This document shows, in pieces, positions 34,581-45,469 of a stretch of 64,000 nt of DNA (the first letter of the stretch is position 1; each line of letters starts with the position of its first letter). The DNA lies in the NCBI GenBank assembly GCA_031002005.1, contig CM061921.1, forward strand, positions 146,539,283-146,603,282. The letters are read 5' to 3'. The notes below the pieces were generated by a model, which searched no databases, was not told the DNA's origin, and worked only from the letters and a program-made list of their open reading frames with translations. The DNA comes from Vandiemenella viatica (Eukaryota; Arthropoda; Insecta; Orthoptera; Morabidae). The translations under genes and the position numbers were made by a program.

Positions 34581-36023
34581 TAGGGTTCGGATCTTTGGAC
34601 AAGTCATATTTTCTTCCTGCCTTCTTTTGAGCTGAAATGCTGAATTAAACACTGTTTGAACGTTTCTGATTGTATTGTAATGTACAGGTTGAGTCAAAAA
34701 GGACTTTACAATTTTGGAATTATATAGAAATTAATTGAGATAACTTACGGAATCGGTAGATGTGTCAATTTGTAGCAAATGACCTTAAGTTTCACATGAA
34801 AGTGTCAAGCGTCATTTTGGTTCGATATGACTACAATTTGGCATGCGGCAAATATTACATTGGTGTTCAATTTCTTCCCACACTCGTTGCTGCAAATCGG
34901 GCGTAACTTGTGCAACGGCAGCTTAGATTCGATTTTTCAGTTCGGCCAAATTGTTTGGCAGGGGAGGAACATACACACGATCTTTAATGAAACCCCAGAG
35001 AACAGTTGTTGCAGAGTTCGTTTCATGAAACCAAAACAAACAGCGAGCACGTTTCGCACCAGTGAAAGTAGCCATTTTAACTGTGTACTACGCTGGCGCT
35101 CCTGGTGGCTGAATGGTGTACTTATGCACTACGTGCATCAAACTTGAGGTGGTTTCCTACAAAATGACACATCTACCGATTCTGTAAGTTCTATATCATT
35201 CCAAAGGTGTAAAGTCCTTTTTTACTAACCCTGTATTTTATATAGCTTATAAATGCATATTCAGTCCATTTTCCTAGCTTTTGTCATATTACGATAATAT
35301 TTAAGGTCGTGGAGTCATATTTTGAGGAAAGATCTGGTAATTTTTAGTAATACCAGGAATTCAGTAGAAGTTATAGATAAGAAGAAATTAAGTTAATTAT
35401 TTGCAGAACTATACTCTTATTATACAAAACTAATAGTCACTGAATTGGTCAGAATTAACCGGTCAAGAATTCAAGACATTATTGTCGCTCTCTAAACATT
35501 AATGTTCCGCCCGTCTTTTAATCTTGACAATGCATCAGCAGCATGCCTACGTCGATCCGCGTCAATGTCGCATGTCACCAATACTTTTGGAAATAATTCT
35601 TCAGTCAGTGTCAAATCTGTTGTGGATCAGCGAGTACAGACATGCAGATATATTTCTGGAAGTGCAATGTTACGAAGTAACCTAAATGAATTTTAATACA
35701 GGCGAAAGAATTATTTACTGTAAATTATGTGAAATTAAAGTGATTTCAACGAAATTATTTAAAATTTAATTTTACAATGGTGCAGTGAGTGCACGGAAGC
35801 AAATTAACTGTCTACGTGATAGCGACACAACTATAAAAAAATAAATGATGTATAATTTAGCATTTTTTTTATTGTATAGTCGATTTATGTTGCTCTTGCT
35901 TGAGGGCGCGTCGACAGCGAGGTCATTAGCGCCCTATTTATATGTTTGGTCATATTTTATCATTTTTAGGTCATATTAGTATGAATGCTTCTCTATTTTT
36001 TGGTCATACAGATCCGAACCCTA
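34581..36023 (-). mobile_element. hAT-type MITE family H, copy A (with a mariner MITE inside)
   Basis: Ends TAGGGTTCGGATCTTTGG and CAGATCCGAACCCTA, exact 8-bp target duplication ATTATTAG at 34573-34580 and 36024-36031. Without the 549-bp insertion at 34685-35233 it is about 0.9 kb, like copies B (40440) and C (61600), to which it is inverted. The region 35500-35700 corresponds to the coding remnant seen in copy B. Confidence 0.92.
34685..35233 (-). mobile_element. 549-bp mariner-type MITE with transposase remnants
   Basis: Ends CAGGTTGAGTCAAAAAGGAC and GTCCTTTTTTACTAACCCTG are inverted, and TA flanks both sides (34683-34684, 35234-35235). On the - strand it keeps VLWGFIKDRVYVPPLP and NLAELKNRI, the C-terminal part of a Tc1/mariner-related transposase, after a short N-terminal-like MATFTGAKRARC. 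The catalytic core is deleted. It is nested in hAT copy A. Confidence 0.88.
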
Positions 36024-36479
36024 ATTATTAGTATTTCTTTCTTTCTTTCCGTTGTTTACTATCTTCCTTCGTGGGTTCACAATATTATTATCAATTTGGC
36101 ACTTTGAAGTTGTCTGGCGCTGACACAGGATTATCTGGTTTTAGACCTGGCTGTGGAGGGAATTTGTATCAGCAGGACTTGGTCGGCACTGTATGAGAGG
36201 TGGTGCACAATTCCTAGTCACCAGATTGTGCACCAAAGTCCTGGGTTAAATACCAAACCTCTCCAGTGCCTGTAGAATCAGGGCATACGACACTGTTGAC
36301 GGTGATTCGTCCGTCGGATGGGGACATTAAGCCTGGCGGCCCCACGGGTGTCTTTCAGAAGAGTAGGCCTGATGGGCCGGTTATAACTGTGTTTCCGCAG
36401 GAAATACGGACATGCTTTTTGATTTATTTTCTTGCAATGTCACAATTCAATATGACCCAAATGTCGTTATTATTATTAT

Positions 36480-36678
36480 TATTATTATTTAGTCCACATA
36501 GAGGTCATCAGAAGCGAAAAGGCTGGGGGAAAAGGAACAGGAAGGAATTTGATCGTGGCATTTTGAAGGAACCTTCTCAAAATTTGCCTGGAGTGATTTG
36601 GGAAAATACAAATCTGGATGGCCGGATGGGTATTCGAACCCGCGTCCTCCAAAATGCGAGACGAGAATGTTACCCCTA
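36480..36678 (-). mobile_element. SINE family A, copy 9a, interrupted by copy 9b
   Basis: Diverged inverted copy with an (ATT)n-rich tail at 36467-36490, the CTGGAGTGATTTGGGAAAA body and B box GTATTCGAACCCGC. Its head is split by copy 9b at 36679-36904 and resumes at 36917. Confidence 0.8.
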
Positions 36679-36904
36679 TTTTTTTTTTCTTATGGCTTTA
36701 CGCCTCGTCGACGTCGAGGTTATTAGAGGCAGGAACGGGAAGGAATTCGGTCATGGCCTTTTTGAAGGAAGCACCCCGGCATTCGCATGGAGTGATTTGA
36801 GGAAACCATGGAAAACCCAAATCTGGATACCCGAACGGGGATTCGAACCGGCGTCCTCCAGAATGCTAGGCCAGAGCGTTAACCGCTTACCCACCACGCT
36901 CGGT
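36679..36904 (-). mobile_element. SINE family A, copy 9b, inserted in copy 9a
   Basis: Full-length inverted copy. Flanks ATGTTACCCCTA (36667-36678) and ATGTCACCCCTA (36905-36916) are an 11/12 match and belong to the head of copy 9a, so this is a SINE-into-SINE insertion. Head CGAGCGTGGTGGGTAAGCGG on the - strand matches copies at 2235 and 47340. Confidence 0.9.
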
Positions 36905-36934
36905 ATGTCACCCCTAACTCGGTGATACAAATAA

Positions 36935-37320
36935 TTAAGAAAATAGACATATATATGTTAGTGATCCGTAGCATTAATTTTGACACTTTTCTGTTCTCTT
37001 GTTCAAATAGGTTGAAAAACACTGGTCTACTCATTAAACATCAAGATAATCTCATTGCACTAGTTATTGTTATTTCCTGAATTATAGCGTACAGACAGTG
37101 TTGTAATATATATAGATATTAGCATTACGTACTTACACTTATAAAAACTACATCTGAATGTGGAATTATGTGATTTATGCTAGTTGGTCGGAACAGTATT
37201 AGTAGGGCAGCTCAGTTATCCGGAATAAGTTATGTGAAAAACAAATTGCGTTGAGAATGTTACCCACGTTCCAGGATACTGTATGTTGGAAAAAAATGTT
37301 ATCGTGGACATTAATGTTAT
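36935..37320. other. no recognised feature
   Basis: AT-rich spacer upstream of the tRNA-like repeat and the sFRP exon. Confidence 0.4.
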
Positions 37321-37321
37321 G

Positions 37322-37560
37322 TGATCGGTCTGGTGGCTCAGTTTGTTAAGGCGTCTGACTTGGAATCGGCTGATCCCCGATTTCGACCGGGCTCTTAATC
37401 TGACCTCCACCTCTGACAAACATTTGCTTTGTTCATGTGAAGTAAGCTAGGACTCTCAGTGGTTCAGATTCCAAGTAAAATTGTAGGTTAGGTTAGGCAC
37501 GACAAGAAGCTCATACGAGGCAAATTGAAAACTTTGTCAATCGGCGGCCGAATCCTTCGT
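37322..37560 (+). mobile_element. possible tRNA-like SINE next to the sFRP exon
   Basis: GGTCTGGTGGCTCAGTTTGT resembles an A-box head and GATTTCGACCGGG a decayed B box, about 60 bp apart. The body ends near CGGCGGCCGAATCC (37544-37557), about 100 bp upstream of the splice acceptor at 37656. No second clear copy, so moderate support only. Confidence 0.4.
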
Positions 37561-37656
37561 GAACATCCAGACCAGTAATGCCATACGCGCTTACTTATTT
37601 ATTATTATTGTATATTTACATCAGTGGTAACTTAATGGTGCATTGTATTGTTTCAG

Positions 37657-37898
37657 CTGTGCGGACGAAGATTCGCCGTTTTCGAAAGTCGAAGGTAATG
37701 TGCAAGAAGGCGAAAATCCTGAAAGGGCCGAGTGAGCTGCAGAAGCAGTTGCGGCGCCCTGTGTTGGTTCTCCATAACTCGGAGTCCTGCTGCAGCGACA
37801 AGACTCGGAACCCAGCCAGCGCCTTCCTCATCATGGGACACAGCAGAGACAAGAAGCTCGTACCTTCCTTCATCATGCCTTGGGAAAAGCGCTCCAGG
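37657..37898 (+). CDS. secreted Frizzled-related protein, penultimate exon (NTR domain)
   Basis: An internal exon of an sFRP, a secreted Wnt-pathway modulator made of a Frizzled-type cysteine-rich domain followed by a netrin-like (NTR) domain. It encodes 80 codons of the NTR domain. Visible landmarks are a basic stretch (KIRRFRKSK), a cysteine in VMCKKAK, the pair in SESCCSD (CxC in many vertebrate members), the block AFLIMGHSRDKKLVPSF and the tryptophan in MPWEKR. The FLIMG...W arrangement and order of cysteines are those of sFRP NTR domains. The acceptor is TTGTTTCAG ending at 37656 (incoming phase 1); the donor is AGG|GTCAGT at 37898/37899 (phase 0). The frame is open throughout. CRD exons were not found and should lie upstream. 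The gene subtype (SFRP1/2/5-like or 3/4-like) is unresolved. Confidence 0.82.
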
Positions 37899-37942
37899 GT
37901 CAGTCACTGCATTTCCTCAAAATCTTCTATACTAATATTATA

Positions 37943-38632
37943 CAAGGGGTGATCAAATGAAAAGGTACGAAACGACACGGTGGGTACAAATGTAGACTTT
38001 ATTCAAAATATACACCATAGGCCAGAGCACAACGATCCCACTGATGAACAAGCCGCAGGATTCCTTGTTCCCAGAATTCCTGTGGCCATGACGAGACCCA
38101 GTCCTTCACAGCGTCCTTGAGTACGTCTTCCGAGTTGAAGCGCTTCCCTTTCAGGTGTTTCATCAGTGGACCAAACACATGGAAATCGCAGAGCGACATG
38201 TCCGAACTGTAGGGCGGATGGTCCAACGTCTCCCACTTGAACTTGGCCAGTTCCATGTGTGTGACTCTGGAGACGTGTGGACGCGCGTTATCATGGAGCA
38301 GAACCACACCCTCCGTGAGCAGCCCCGGTCTTTTGTTCTTGATGGACCTGCGTAGGCGTCGGAGTGTCTCACAGTACACATCGGATTTAATGGTTTTTCT
38401 GTGCTCGATGAATGCTGTCCTCATACGGACTGCCGCATCATTTGGACGCCGCTTTTGATAAGAGCCTCTGCCCTCTACTGCGCATGCGGGCGCCCGCGCA
38501 TGCTCCGATCCCAGTCAGAGACTCCAATCGCATCCCGAGATGTCTCGCTACGTTGTCCCATGGCGGTATATGCAAATATTTAACTGTTACATTTTTACGT
38601 CGTTTCGTACCTTTTCATTTGATCACCCCTTG
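37943..38632 (-). mobile_element. 690-bp mariner-like element with perfect 34-bp TIRs
   Basis: Both ends read CAAGGGGTGATCAAATGAAA inward and stay identical for 34 bp. TA flanks on both sides (37941-37942, 38633-38634). The length is about half that of a full mariner, so it is an internal deletion derivative. Perfect TIRs suggest recent activity in trans. It sits 44 bp downstream of the sFRP exon's last base. Confidence 0.93.
37999..38424 (-). pseudogene. mariner transposase, C-terminal catalytic half
   Basis: Continuous 141-codon frame on the - strand. It contains VVLLHDNARPHVSRV (second catalytic Asp) and PPYSSDMSLCDFHVFGPL (third Asp) with 34 residues between them, the DD34D signature of mariner transposases, then LKGKRFNSEDVLKDAV. 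The N-terminal DNA-binding domain and the first catalytic Asp are deleted, so the product could not transpose. The lack of stops fits the young age shown by the TIRs. Confidence 0.9.
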
Positions 38633-38865
38633 TAAATGCGAAAGTAACTCTGTCTCTCTGTCTCTTACTTTTCTTGTGCTAAACGGCTAATCTGATCGTG
38701 ATGAAATTTCACAAGGAGATGCGATTTGGCATTAGAATGAACATAGGATACTTTTTCTGTATAAATAATACATATTGTCATGTAATTTCGAAAAATTACC
38801 GAAACGAACATAGACCGACGCTTAGGATGCGTAAAACTTTATAGTACCTTACGGTATCGCGGGAT

Positions 38866-38942
38866 GGTAGCTCAGTGGTTAACGCCCTTGTTTACTAATA
38901 TTTGGGGCGTAGTTCCCGGTTCAAATCCCGATCGAGGCAAAT
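38866..38942 (+). repeat. tRNA-like segment inside the Helitron-like region
   Basis: GGTAGCTCAGTGGTTAACGC (A box) and CCCGGTTCAAATCCCGATC (B box) are about 40 bp apart, close to a real tRNA layout. However, the acceptor ends do not pair, and a degenerate copy (CTCCGGTTCAAATCTCCG) recurs at the corresponding place in the second element at 46261-46278. It is thus a captured SINE head or tRNA pseudogene carried by the element. Confidence 0.55.
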
Positions 38943-39116
38943 ATTTTGAATAATTGTTTTTGATCGTATGAGCCATATCTGGACGGGTAGTTTGTCAGAT
39001 TCCATATTAAACTGTAGATATCACATATTTAGAGGTGAAATGCTTGGCAAATCGTACGCGGTCTGGACACTTTTTTACGCTGTATTGATCATTCAGCAGT
39101 TGTTTCTCTCGCTGTC

Positions 39117-39118
<2 letters not shown>

Positions 39119-39150
<32 letters not shown>
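39119..39150 (+). repeat. (GT)16 microsatellite
   Basis: Uninterrupted GT dinucleotide run of 32 bases. A shorter one is at 33462-33481. Confidence 0.95.
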
Positions 39151-39152
<2 letters not shown>

Positions 39153-39967
39153 TCTGCACTAATAATATTATATATGCGAAACTATCTGTCTTTTTGTTAG
39201 GTTTTGTCGTCTAAATGGATATACCGATATTGATGACATTTGACAAGGAAATACTTTATATCCGTAGGAAGGACACACACATTTTTTCGGTATGAATAAC
39301 AGTTTTAGTTACTATGTTTTAGAACTTATCGTATGGTCACAGTCGGACGGATCCTTGTGTTAGTCTGTAATGTTACGTCGGTTGCTCAAGTTGTGCTTCT
39401 CGCGCAGTTTGTTAGTCTATGATTTGTTAGTAAATTTCGTTTTGAGACAAAACGTATTCTAGTATAGATGTCGATTTGCTCTGCACTGTACCATTACTTC
39501 GTATCTTTCTAAATGTTTCTGGCACCAGTTTATTCCGTCTTCTTTTTTGACATGCCTTGCGGACGTAAACCTGGCCTAAGTGGCCCGAACAACTAAAATT
39601 ATTAGAAAATCCAAGAATCGGATGCTCATGCTGAAGATGAAAAGACCAAGCTGAACTAAAGCTAACCTTAGTTAACCCTTCCCCCCCCCCCCCCACCACA
39701 CGTCCCCGCACCATCGTTTGTTTTTCTGTTTGTAAATATGTTGGAAACTGATTCTCTTTGTGAGACAGGTTTGACGGTAGAATGATACAGTGATGGCTTT
39801 CTTGTCATGGTATGCCGACTTGGTGTTGTTTGGGACCAATCCTAAGTTACTATCAGCTTTCTATATTCAATTCTGGCAGTGAAATTCTAAGTCCACGCGT
39901 ACGAAGTCGCGGGTATGGCTAGTAGTTTTATATAGTTATTACCTGTTTGTCGTTGAAATTACATTTA

Positions 39968-40120
39968 AGAACCTGCCAGTGTGGCTCAGTGCGCTCGCAC
40001 ACTGGATATGGGAGGTGCAACGGTACCAGGCACGAGACCAGGTCCGCTCGTACCGGCCGTCCTGACAGCGGTTTTAGACGGATTTTGCCAGCCATCAAGG
40101 CGAATATCGGAACGGTCCTC
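39968..40120 (+). repeat. tRNA-like repeat carrying SINE B copy 2
   Basis: CAGTGTGGCTCAGTGCGCTC resembles an A box and the GC-rich body runs to CGGAACGGTCCTC, the target of the SINE insertion at 40121. It resumes at 40388. Probably an older SINE; only one copy seen. Confidence 0.35.
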
Positions 40121-40339
40121 AAGCCGACCCCGGCAGCGTAGGGGATAGCGTGCTAGCCTCGCTTTGCAGGGGGTCGCCGGTTCGAGTCCGGCCTCGGGCA
40201 TGGGTGGTTTTAATTAAGTGTTGTGTTTGTCTTGTGTCAGCTATACCAGGTAGTATCTATAATACATTGAATAATACAATACAAAGTTGCAAACTACAAA
40301 ATTACACAGTGCTGGCTGTATGGCCGCGTAGCCAAATGT

Positions 40340-40377
<38 letters not shown>
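40121..40377 (+). mobile_element. SINE family B, copy 2
   Basis: Head GACCCCGGCAGCGTAGGGGA, B box GCCGGTTCGAGTCCGGCC, the body motif TTTTAATTAAGTGTTGTG shared with copy 3 (54149), then GTATGGCCGCGTAGCCAAAT, and a poly(A) tail of about 37. Exact 10-bp duplication AACGGTCCTC at 40111-40120 and 40378-40387. Confidence 0.95.
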
Positions 40378-40380
<3 letters not shown>

Positions 40381-40439
40381 GGTCCTCGATTTCCTCTTCC
40401 TATACTACTCATTTCACAAACAAAAAATACACTTATCAG

Positions 40440-41283
40440 TAGGGTTCGGATCTTTATGACCAAAAAAACAGAGAAATATTTAGGCAAATATGACCTTAAA
40501 AACCGGTAAATATGACCAAACATTTTAATTTATTATAGATCAAAACATGCTACATTATACATAATTTATTTTATCTAGTGGTGTCGCTCTCATGTAGACA
40601 GCTTAATTTGTTTCCGTGCACTCACTGCACCATTAGCCAATTTAACTTTGTCGAAGTCACCTTAATTTCACATAATTTGTTGAATAGAACTCTTTCATCT
40701 GTACTAAAATACTCCTCTCTAAATTCCCTTACGTAACTCCAGAACTTCGCACTTTAAGAAAAATTTACTTTCGGCATGTCGGTAGGTCTGCTCACTGATC
40801 CACTGCAGATTTAACGATGACTGAGGATATTGTCAAAAGTATTTAATTGAGATACCGATTGACGCGGATCTACACATTGTCGACATTAAAAGGCGGGCGG
40901 AAAATTACGTTTAGAGAGTGACAATTATATATAATTTTAATTCTTGACTGGTGAATTCTGACCACAATGAAAATTAGTTTTGTTTTTTCCCTCCAATGCA
41001 TAGCAGAAGTACAGTTCTGTGAATAATTATCTTAATTTTTTCTCACCTATATCTAGTGAATTCAGGATACTATTAAAATACTACCACCTTTTTCCTCAAA
41101 ATATGACCATAAATATTATCGAAATATGACCAAACCTAGGAAAATTGCCTGAATATGCACTTATATGCTATATAAAATACATTTAAATACAATCAGAAAC
41201 GTTGAATCAGTGCTTAATTCAGCATTTCAGCTCAAAAATAAAGCAGGAAAAAAATACGACTTGTCTTAAAGATCCGAACCCTA
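40440..41283 (+). mobile_element. hAT-type MITE family H, copy B
   Basis: Ends TAGGGTTCGGATCTTTATG and AAGATCCGAACCCTA. Flanks CTTATCAG (40432-40439) and TTTATCAC (41284-41291) match at 6 of 8, an aged 8-bp hAT duplication. On the - strand around 40790-40600 a decayed zinc-finger/BED-like remnant is readable (STDERVLFNKLCEIKVTS), resembling the N-terminal region of CGGBP1-like hAT proteins. It is therefore a deletion derivative of a coding hAT. Confidence 0.88.
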
Positions 41284-41499
41284 TTTATCACACACAGAAC
41301 TTAATTACACGTTCAACAGACAGATGGAAACAGTTCGCTTCGATTCATTAGTACATAGTACGACCTTGCATTAAAAAAAACTTGTATAAAAAGCTTGGCG
41401 TCAGCAAGGGCATTTGGCCGAAAAACAATGCTCCAAAATCCGACCATTATTAAAACTCATCGAAGGCACCCGACCCCTAATTTTGGGAAAAGGTGGTGA

Positions 41500-43440
41500 A
41501 GAAGAAGAAGAAGTGCTATCTATGAACGCGTGTTCACGGTTATTCCTGCCTGCTATTATTTATTCTATTATCAATCTCTAAACATCTTTCAGTCGCGAGC
41601 TATTCTCCAACTTCCGACCTCAGTTATCTGCTTTAAATACCGGATCATTTATCATCTTGTATCGTTCTTCTTTTCCACCATTCCTTTAAACAAACCCACA
41701 TGTCTCAATGTGTGAACCTCCATCCTACATTGTTTAAGTAATGCTTTTACCATGTTCTTCTCATTGCCTTAACTTTTTTCCCCGAATCTGGCCATCTATT
41801 TACCGTGTAAATGTTTAAATTTTTTTGTCTGTCCCAGAACTTCTTCATTCTTTCGCTTCTTATTTTCCTCTAGTCTCAGGTATTATCTTTTGTTTTATCT
41901 GTTTTTCATGGAACTTTACTGGTCTCCTCTGTTGTGATTTCAATCGCTACTCCGTTCCTCTTGATCTCCATTTTCCACTTTGTTGTGGCCTTGAACCCTG
42001 CAATGTATTTGACAATCATTTTGCACAGTCTGTTTTTTCATACTTACGAGATGCCAAATTCAAGATTTCGCGTTGTATCTGTGACCCTTTCCCTGTATTT
42101 GTGGACGTCCTAGCTTTTCCTTTTTCATTCCATGTTTCTTAAGCATTTTTGTGTGGTTTTAGAATTTTTCCGAGGATTCTCCTTCTCATCAACTTATTGC
42201 TGCTCCTTTTTCTGGTTCAATATAAGCCACTTTAAGCTGTAAAATCCCTCTAGTTTTAGTTCTGCGCTGTAGTGTTTGAGTTTGGATTTGTAGAATATGG
42301 CCCGTTTTTTTGTATCTGTACTGTGTTAGCTTGTGGGACAATTCCATGTTTCTGCACTTTCCTTGTTTGCTCTTTATCCATTCTCCCAGAAACATAAAAA
42401 AATTTCTGTTCTTTTAATCTGCCTCTGTTTTACGTTAATCTTGAAATTCAGTGTGTCAATCAAGTCGTACACTTTCGACAAAGACGATCATATCGATCTC
42501 AGTATGTTTTCGAGATTGAAAATCTTTTGCGCTGACTTTTCGCTCTTCTGAAGCCAGTTTGGTATTTCCAAATGCGGTGATCTACTTGTTCTTCGAGTAT
42601 GTTGAGCATTACTTTATGGTCAGAAGATACCCAGTAGTCATTCGAACCCATTCGGCTATCTGCCATGTGAAGAGAATGTTAAATCGCACTTTTCAAGTCA
42701 TGCTGGTATTCTAAATATCTTCTGTAAAGCGGCAGATTCTTTAAGCTGCGATTTATCCTCAGATCTTCCACATTTCTGCCACAATACCGCCTTCACCTGG
42801 TGCTTTGTTATTTTTAAGCTCTCTGGTTATGAGCTTAGTCACTTTTAATCTTTGGAATCCTGATTCAGGTGGAATTGTTTCTGTACATCCAGGGGTTCTT
42901 CAAACATTCGCAAAGTTTTGAAATAATCAGGCAAAAGTTAATATCCCTGCATTTCTTCTTTTATTTCTCTGTTCTTATGATATTGACTTTCTTCCCATAT
43001 TTCGTTAGAGTGTCAATTTCGAACTCTTCGTCTAGATTTCAGTTCCATCACCTGCGTTTCGGTTTTCTGTAGGAACTTCCGAATTCATTTACAGTTTTGG
43101 CCCAGGATTCTCTAATCTCTTCCCAGCTGTTAATATCAGATCAGATGGGTTTTAAATGCATTTATCTTTGTTTCCCTCAGTGTTTTTGCATCAATTCAAG
43201 GCTTCTTGTTGGTTCTGAGCTCAGATCCTTTCGGGTAGAATTCTGCTTTCATTGCCCACAGATATTGTCAATGGTCAGGCTTTACTTACATTAACGTTTC
43301 GCCCCTGTGAGCAAAGATTTTGGACCAGCTTTTTTAGCTGCTTTAATCCGCTCTCTTTTCAAAGACTTCCACTAATCTTCAGTTGAATTTCCTTCCTATT
43401 TTCACTGTGATACGGCTTACACTGTTTGTCATGCTACTTT
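41500..43440 (-). pseudogene. LINE B, decayed reverse transcriptase
   Basis: On the - strand the reading, in changing frames, follows a LINE polymerase. It includes KGSELRTNKKP.IDAKTLRETK (linker between endonuclease and RT, about 43215-43150), RELKNNKAPGEGGIVAEMWK (RT block 1, about 42830-42770), and WKYQTGFRRAKSQ (about 42570-42530). Stops are frequent. Same broad family as LINE A. The C-terminus is lost among T-rich sequence near 41500-41900. Confidence 0.7.
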
Positions 43441-43779
43441 TTTCTTATGAAAGAACAACCAAAAAAAATTCACAGTAACTGGAAGCGAGCTTTAGTATAA
43501 ACACATTAAATGCTTTTATTCTTTGCGTAAAATATTTTCTCCGCTTTATTTCACAATGCTAGAGACGAATAACATATATCACAACCCAAAGCTGTCACTT
43601 GAAATTACATAAAAAACTAAATATCGGTTCAGATTTTTGAAAACTGATTGATCTTGGTTCTGAATTCGCGAGAGGGTTATGAGTGTAAAACATAGCTGTA
43701 ATCAGCAACGAATTATTATAAGCTTCGTACTATACCATTTATCAGTAAAACATCAGTTATCAACAAAGATATAAGTAGG

Positions 43780-45170
43780 GTGTAAGGGTTTGGGAGAGAC
43801 TATATTCGCCCCTTCCAAATGTCAACCTTCCCTTTACGTTTTGCCTCCTGAATGCTTGGATGAAACAAAGTTGACTGAACGATTTGCGGTATAAGGTGTC
43901 ACCCACTGCTTGCCGACGGCCTCCTAAAAAGAGGGAGGAAGAGGTGGATGAGTCAGAAATGATCAACGGCATGGGGATGCAAAAGGCAACGGAAAGCCAC
44001 TGCATTAAAGACCCATAAAGTCTCCAGATGCCACGTGATCCTCTCAAATTACGTATGGAATGGTGGATTCTTCCTGGGTGACATATTACGAAACAAAAAA
44101 GTCCTCCAGGCGGATCTCCGGACGGAGATAAGCTCTTTAAGATGTCATCAGAATGGATAGAAACATTATATGAGTCGGAATGTGGAATATTAGAAGTCTA
44201 AAAAGGGCAGGCAGATTAGAAAATTTAAAATCGGAAATGGGATTAGTGAGGATGTACATATTTAGTGTTGGGAATTTAGAATAATTAACACACAAGTTGT
44301 CAGTAGAGTTACTGGTGTGGGATTTGTGATGAACAAATAAGTTACTTTGAACACTTTAGTGACAGGATTCCTTTGATGAGGATAGAAACTAAACCTGCGG
44401 CAACCACATTAGTACAAGTGTATATGCCATCGTCACAAGAAGTTGGTGACAAAATTGTGACAGCATTTGATGAGATTGAAGAATTAATCCAATATATGAA
44501 AGGCGGAGAAAATCTAATAATCTTTAGTAATCGGAAAGTGGTAGTGGAATAAGGAAAAGAGGGAAATGCTGTAGAAAGGTTTGGTTTACAAGAAAGAAGC
44601 AGGTTTTTATTGGTTGGTTTGTGAAAGTATAAACTCATCGCGGCAAACACACGATTCGCGAAGGATGTGCAGAGGAAAATGGCCAGGGGACACAGGTGGG
44701 TATTACATCATGGTGAAACAAAGATTCAGAGGCCAAATTCTAGTCCGGAAAGCAAAACCAGGATCTGAAATATGAGTAACTCTGAGCACATTCTGACAGT
44801 TATGAAGTACAGGCTGAAATTGAAGAATAAGTGATCCTGGCAGAACAGACAAAGTGTTCAGACTGAAAGAATCTCACATTAGAGAAAAATTTACAGAGAT
44901 GGTAAACGTGGGTCTAAGAAATAACTCAGAAAGGAGTTCAACTGATGTCGAATGAAATGCTCTGAAGAGAGAGATAATCAAAGCTGGTGAAGGGAAATAA
45001 GGTATTAGGAAAGCAGCTGGCCGAAAACCTTGGATCACAGGACAACTTTTGGAGCTGATGGATCAGAGGAGAGGGCGCAAAAATTCTCAGGACCAAGGAA
45101 GGAGAGAGCAGTACAGATATTAAGGAAATTATATAAATATATAAATTGTATATTATTAATGACTACTGAA
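43780..45170 (+). pseudogene. LINE C, 5' region and endonuclease domain, truncated
   Basis: The 5' region (43930-44000, AGAAATGATCAACGGCATGG) is followed by the start of the endonuclease frame near 44182, MWNIRSLKRAGRLENLKSEMG, then VQVYMPSSQEVGDKIV (about 44413-44460), KGGENLIIF, AANTRFAKD and PGDTG...IMVKQRFR (44675-44733). These are the ordered blocks of the apurinic-type endonuclease of this LINE family. Frameshifts and stops are numerous; the element stops near 45160 before the RT domain. Confidence 0.78.
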
Positions 45171-45469
45171 TATGTTCACCTTTGTTTGTTACTTCGAACC
45201 TTATTATGAATGGTTACCGTGTCTTACCGACATCAATTCCTTGTGACGTAGTCGACGGCTTATGCGATCGAAGTAAACAGTTTCCATGGTCCCTGGTAGT
45301 GTTAAATGCAGACGTTTCGCCCTTTTTCTAAAGCTGAAATGCGCGGAGGCATGTTTCAAACTCTCTGCTAAACACAACTAACTCCACATCCAGGACGTAC
45401 GGTGTTGTGGAAGGTTTGGTCGGCCAGGCCAATCAGGAGAGCGAAGCTGTCACGTGTTTGGGCTCTTCT

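Larger units (their letters stand above)
37923..39922 (+). mobile_element. Helitron-like non-autonomous element, composite
   Basis: Starts A|TCTTCTATACTAATATTATA, ends with a short hairpin CGTAC...GTATG and CTAG|T, the 5'-TC/3'-CTAG pattern of Helitrons. The 3' half (39160-39922) is homologous to the defined element at 46163-46868. It contains a mariner element (37943-38632), a tRNA-like segment (38866-38942), a GT repeat and a second internal 5'-like ACTAATAATATTATATATGC (39157), so it may be two overlapping elements rather than one. Confidence 0.5.

Noticed and set aside
38866..38942. Functional tRNA gene
   Set aside because: Box spacing is right, but acceptor stem does not close, and a degenerate copy lies at the same place in a related mobile element.
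42189..43440. Host gene suggested by long open stretches on both strands
   Set aside because: - strand fragments follow LINE linker and RT blocks in order; the + strand frames are T-rich shadows.
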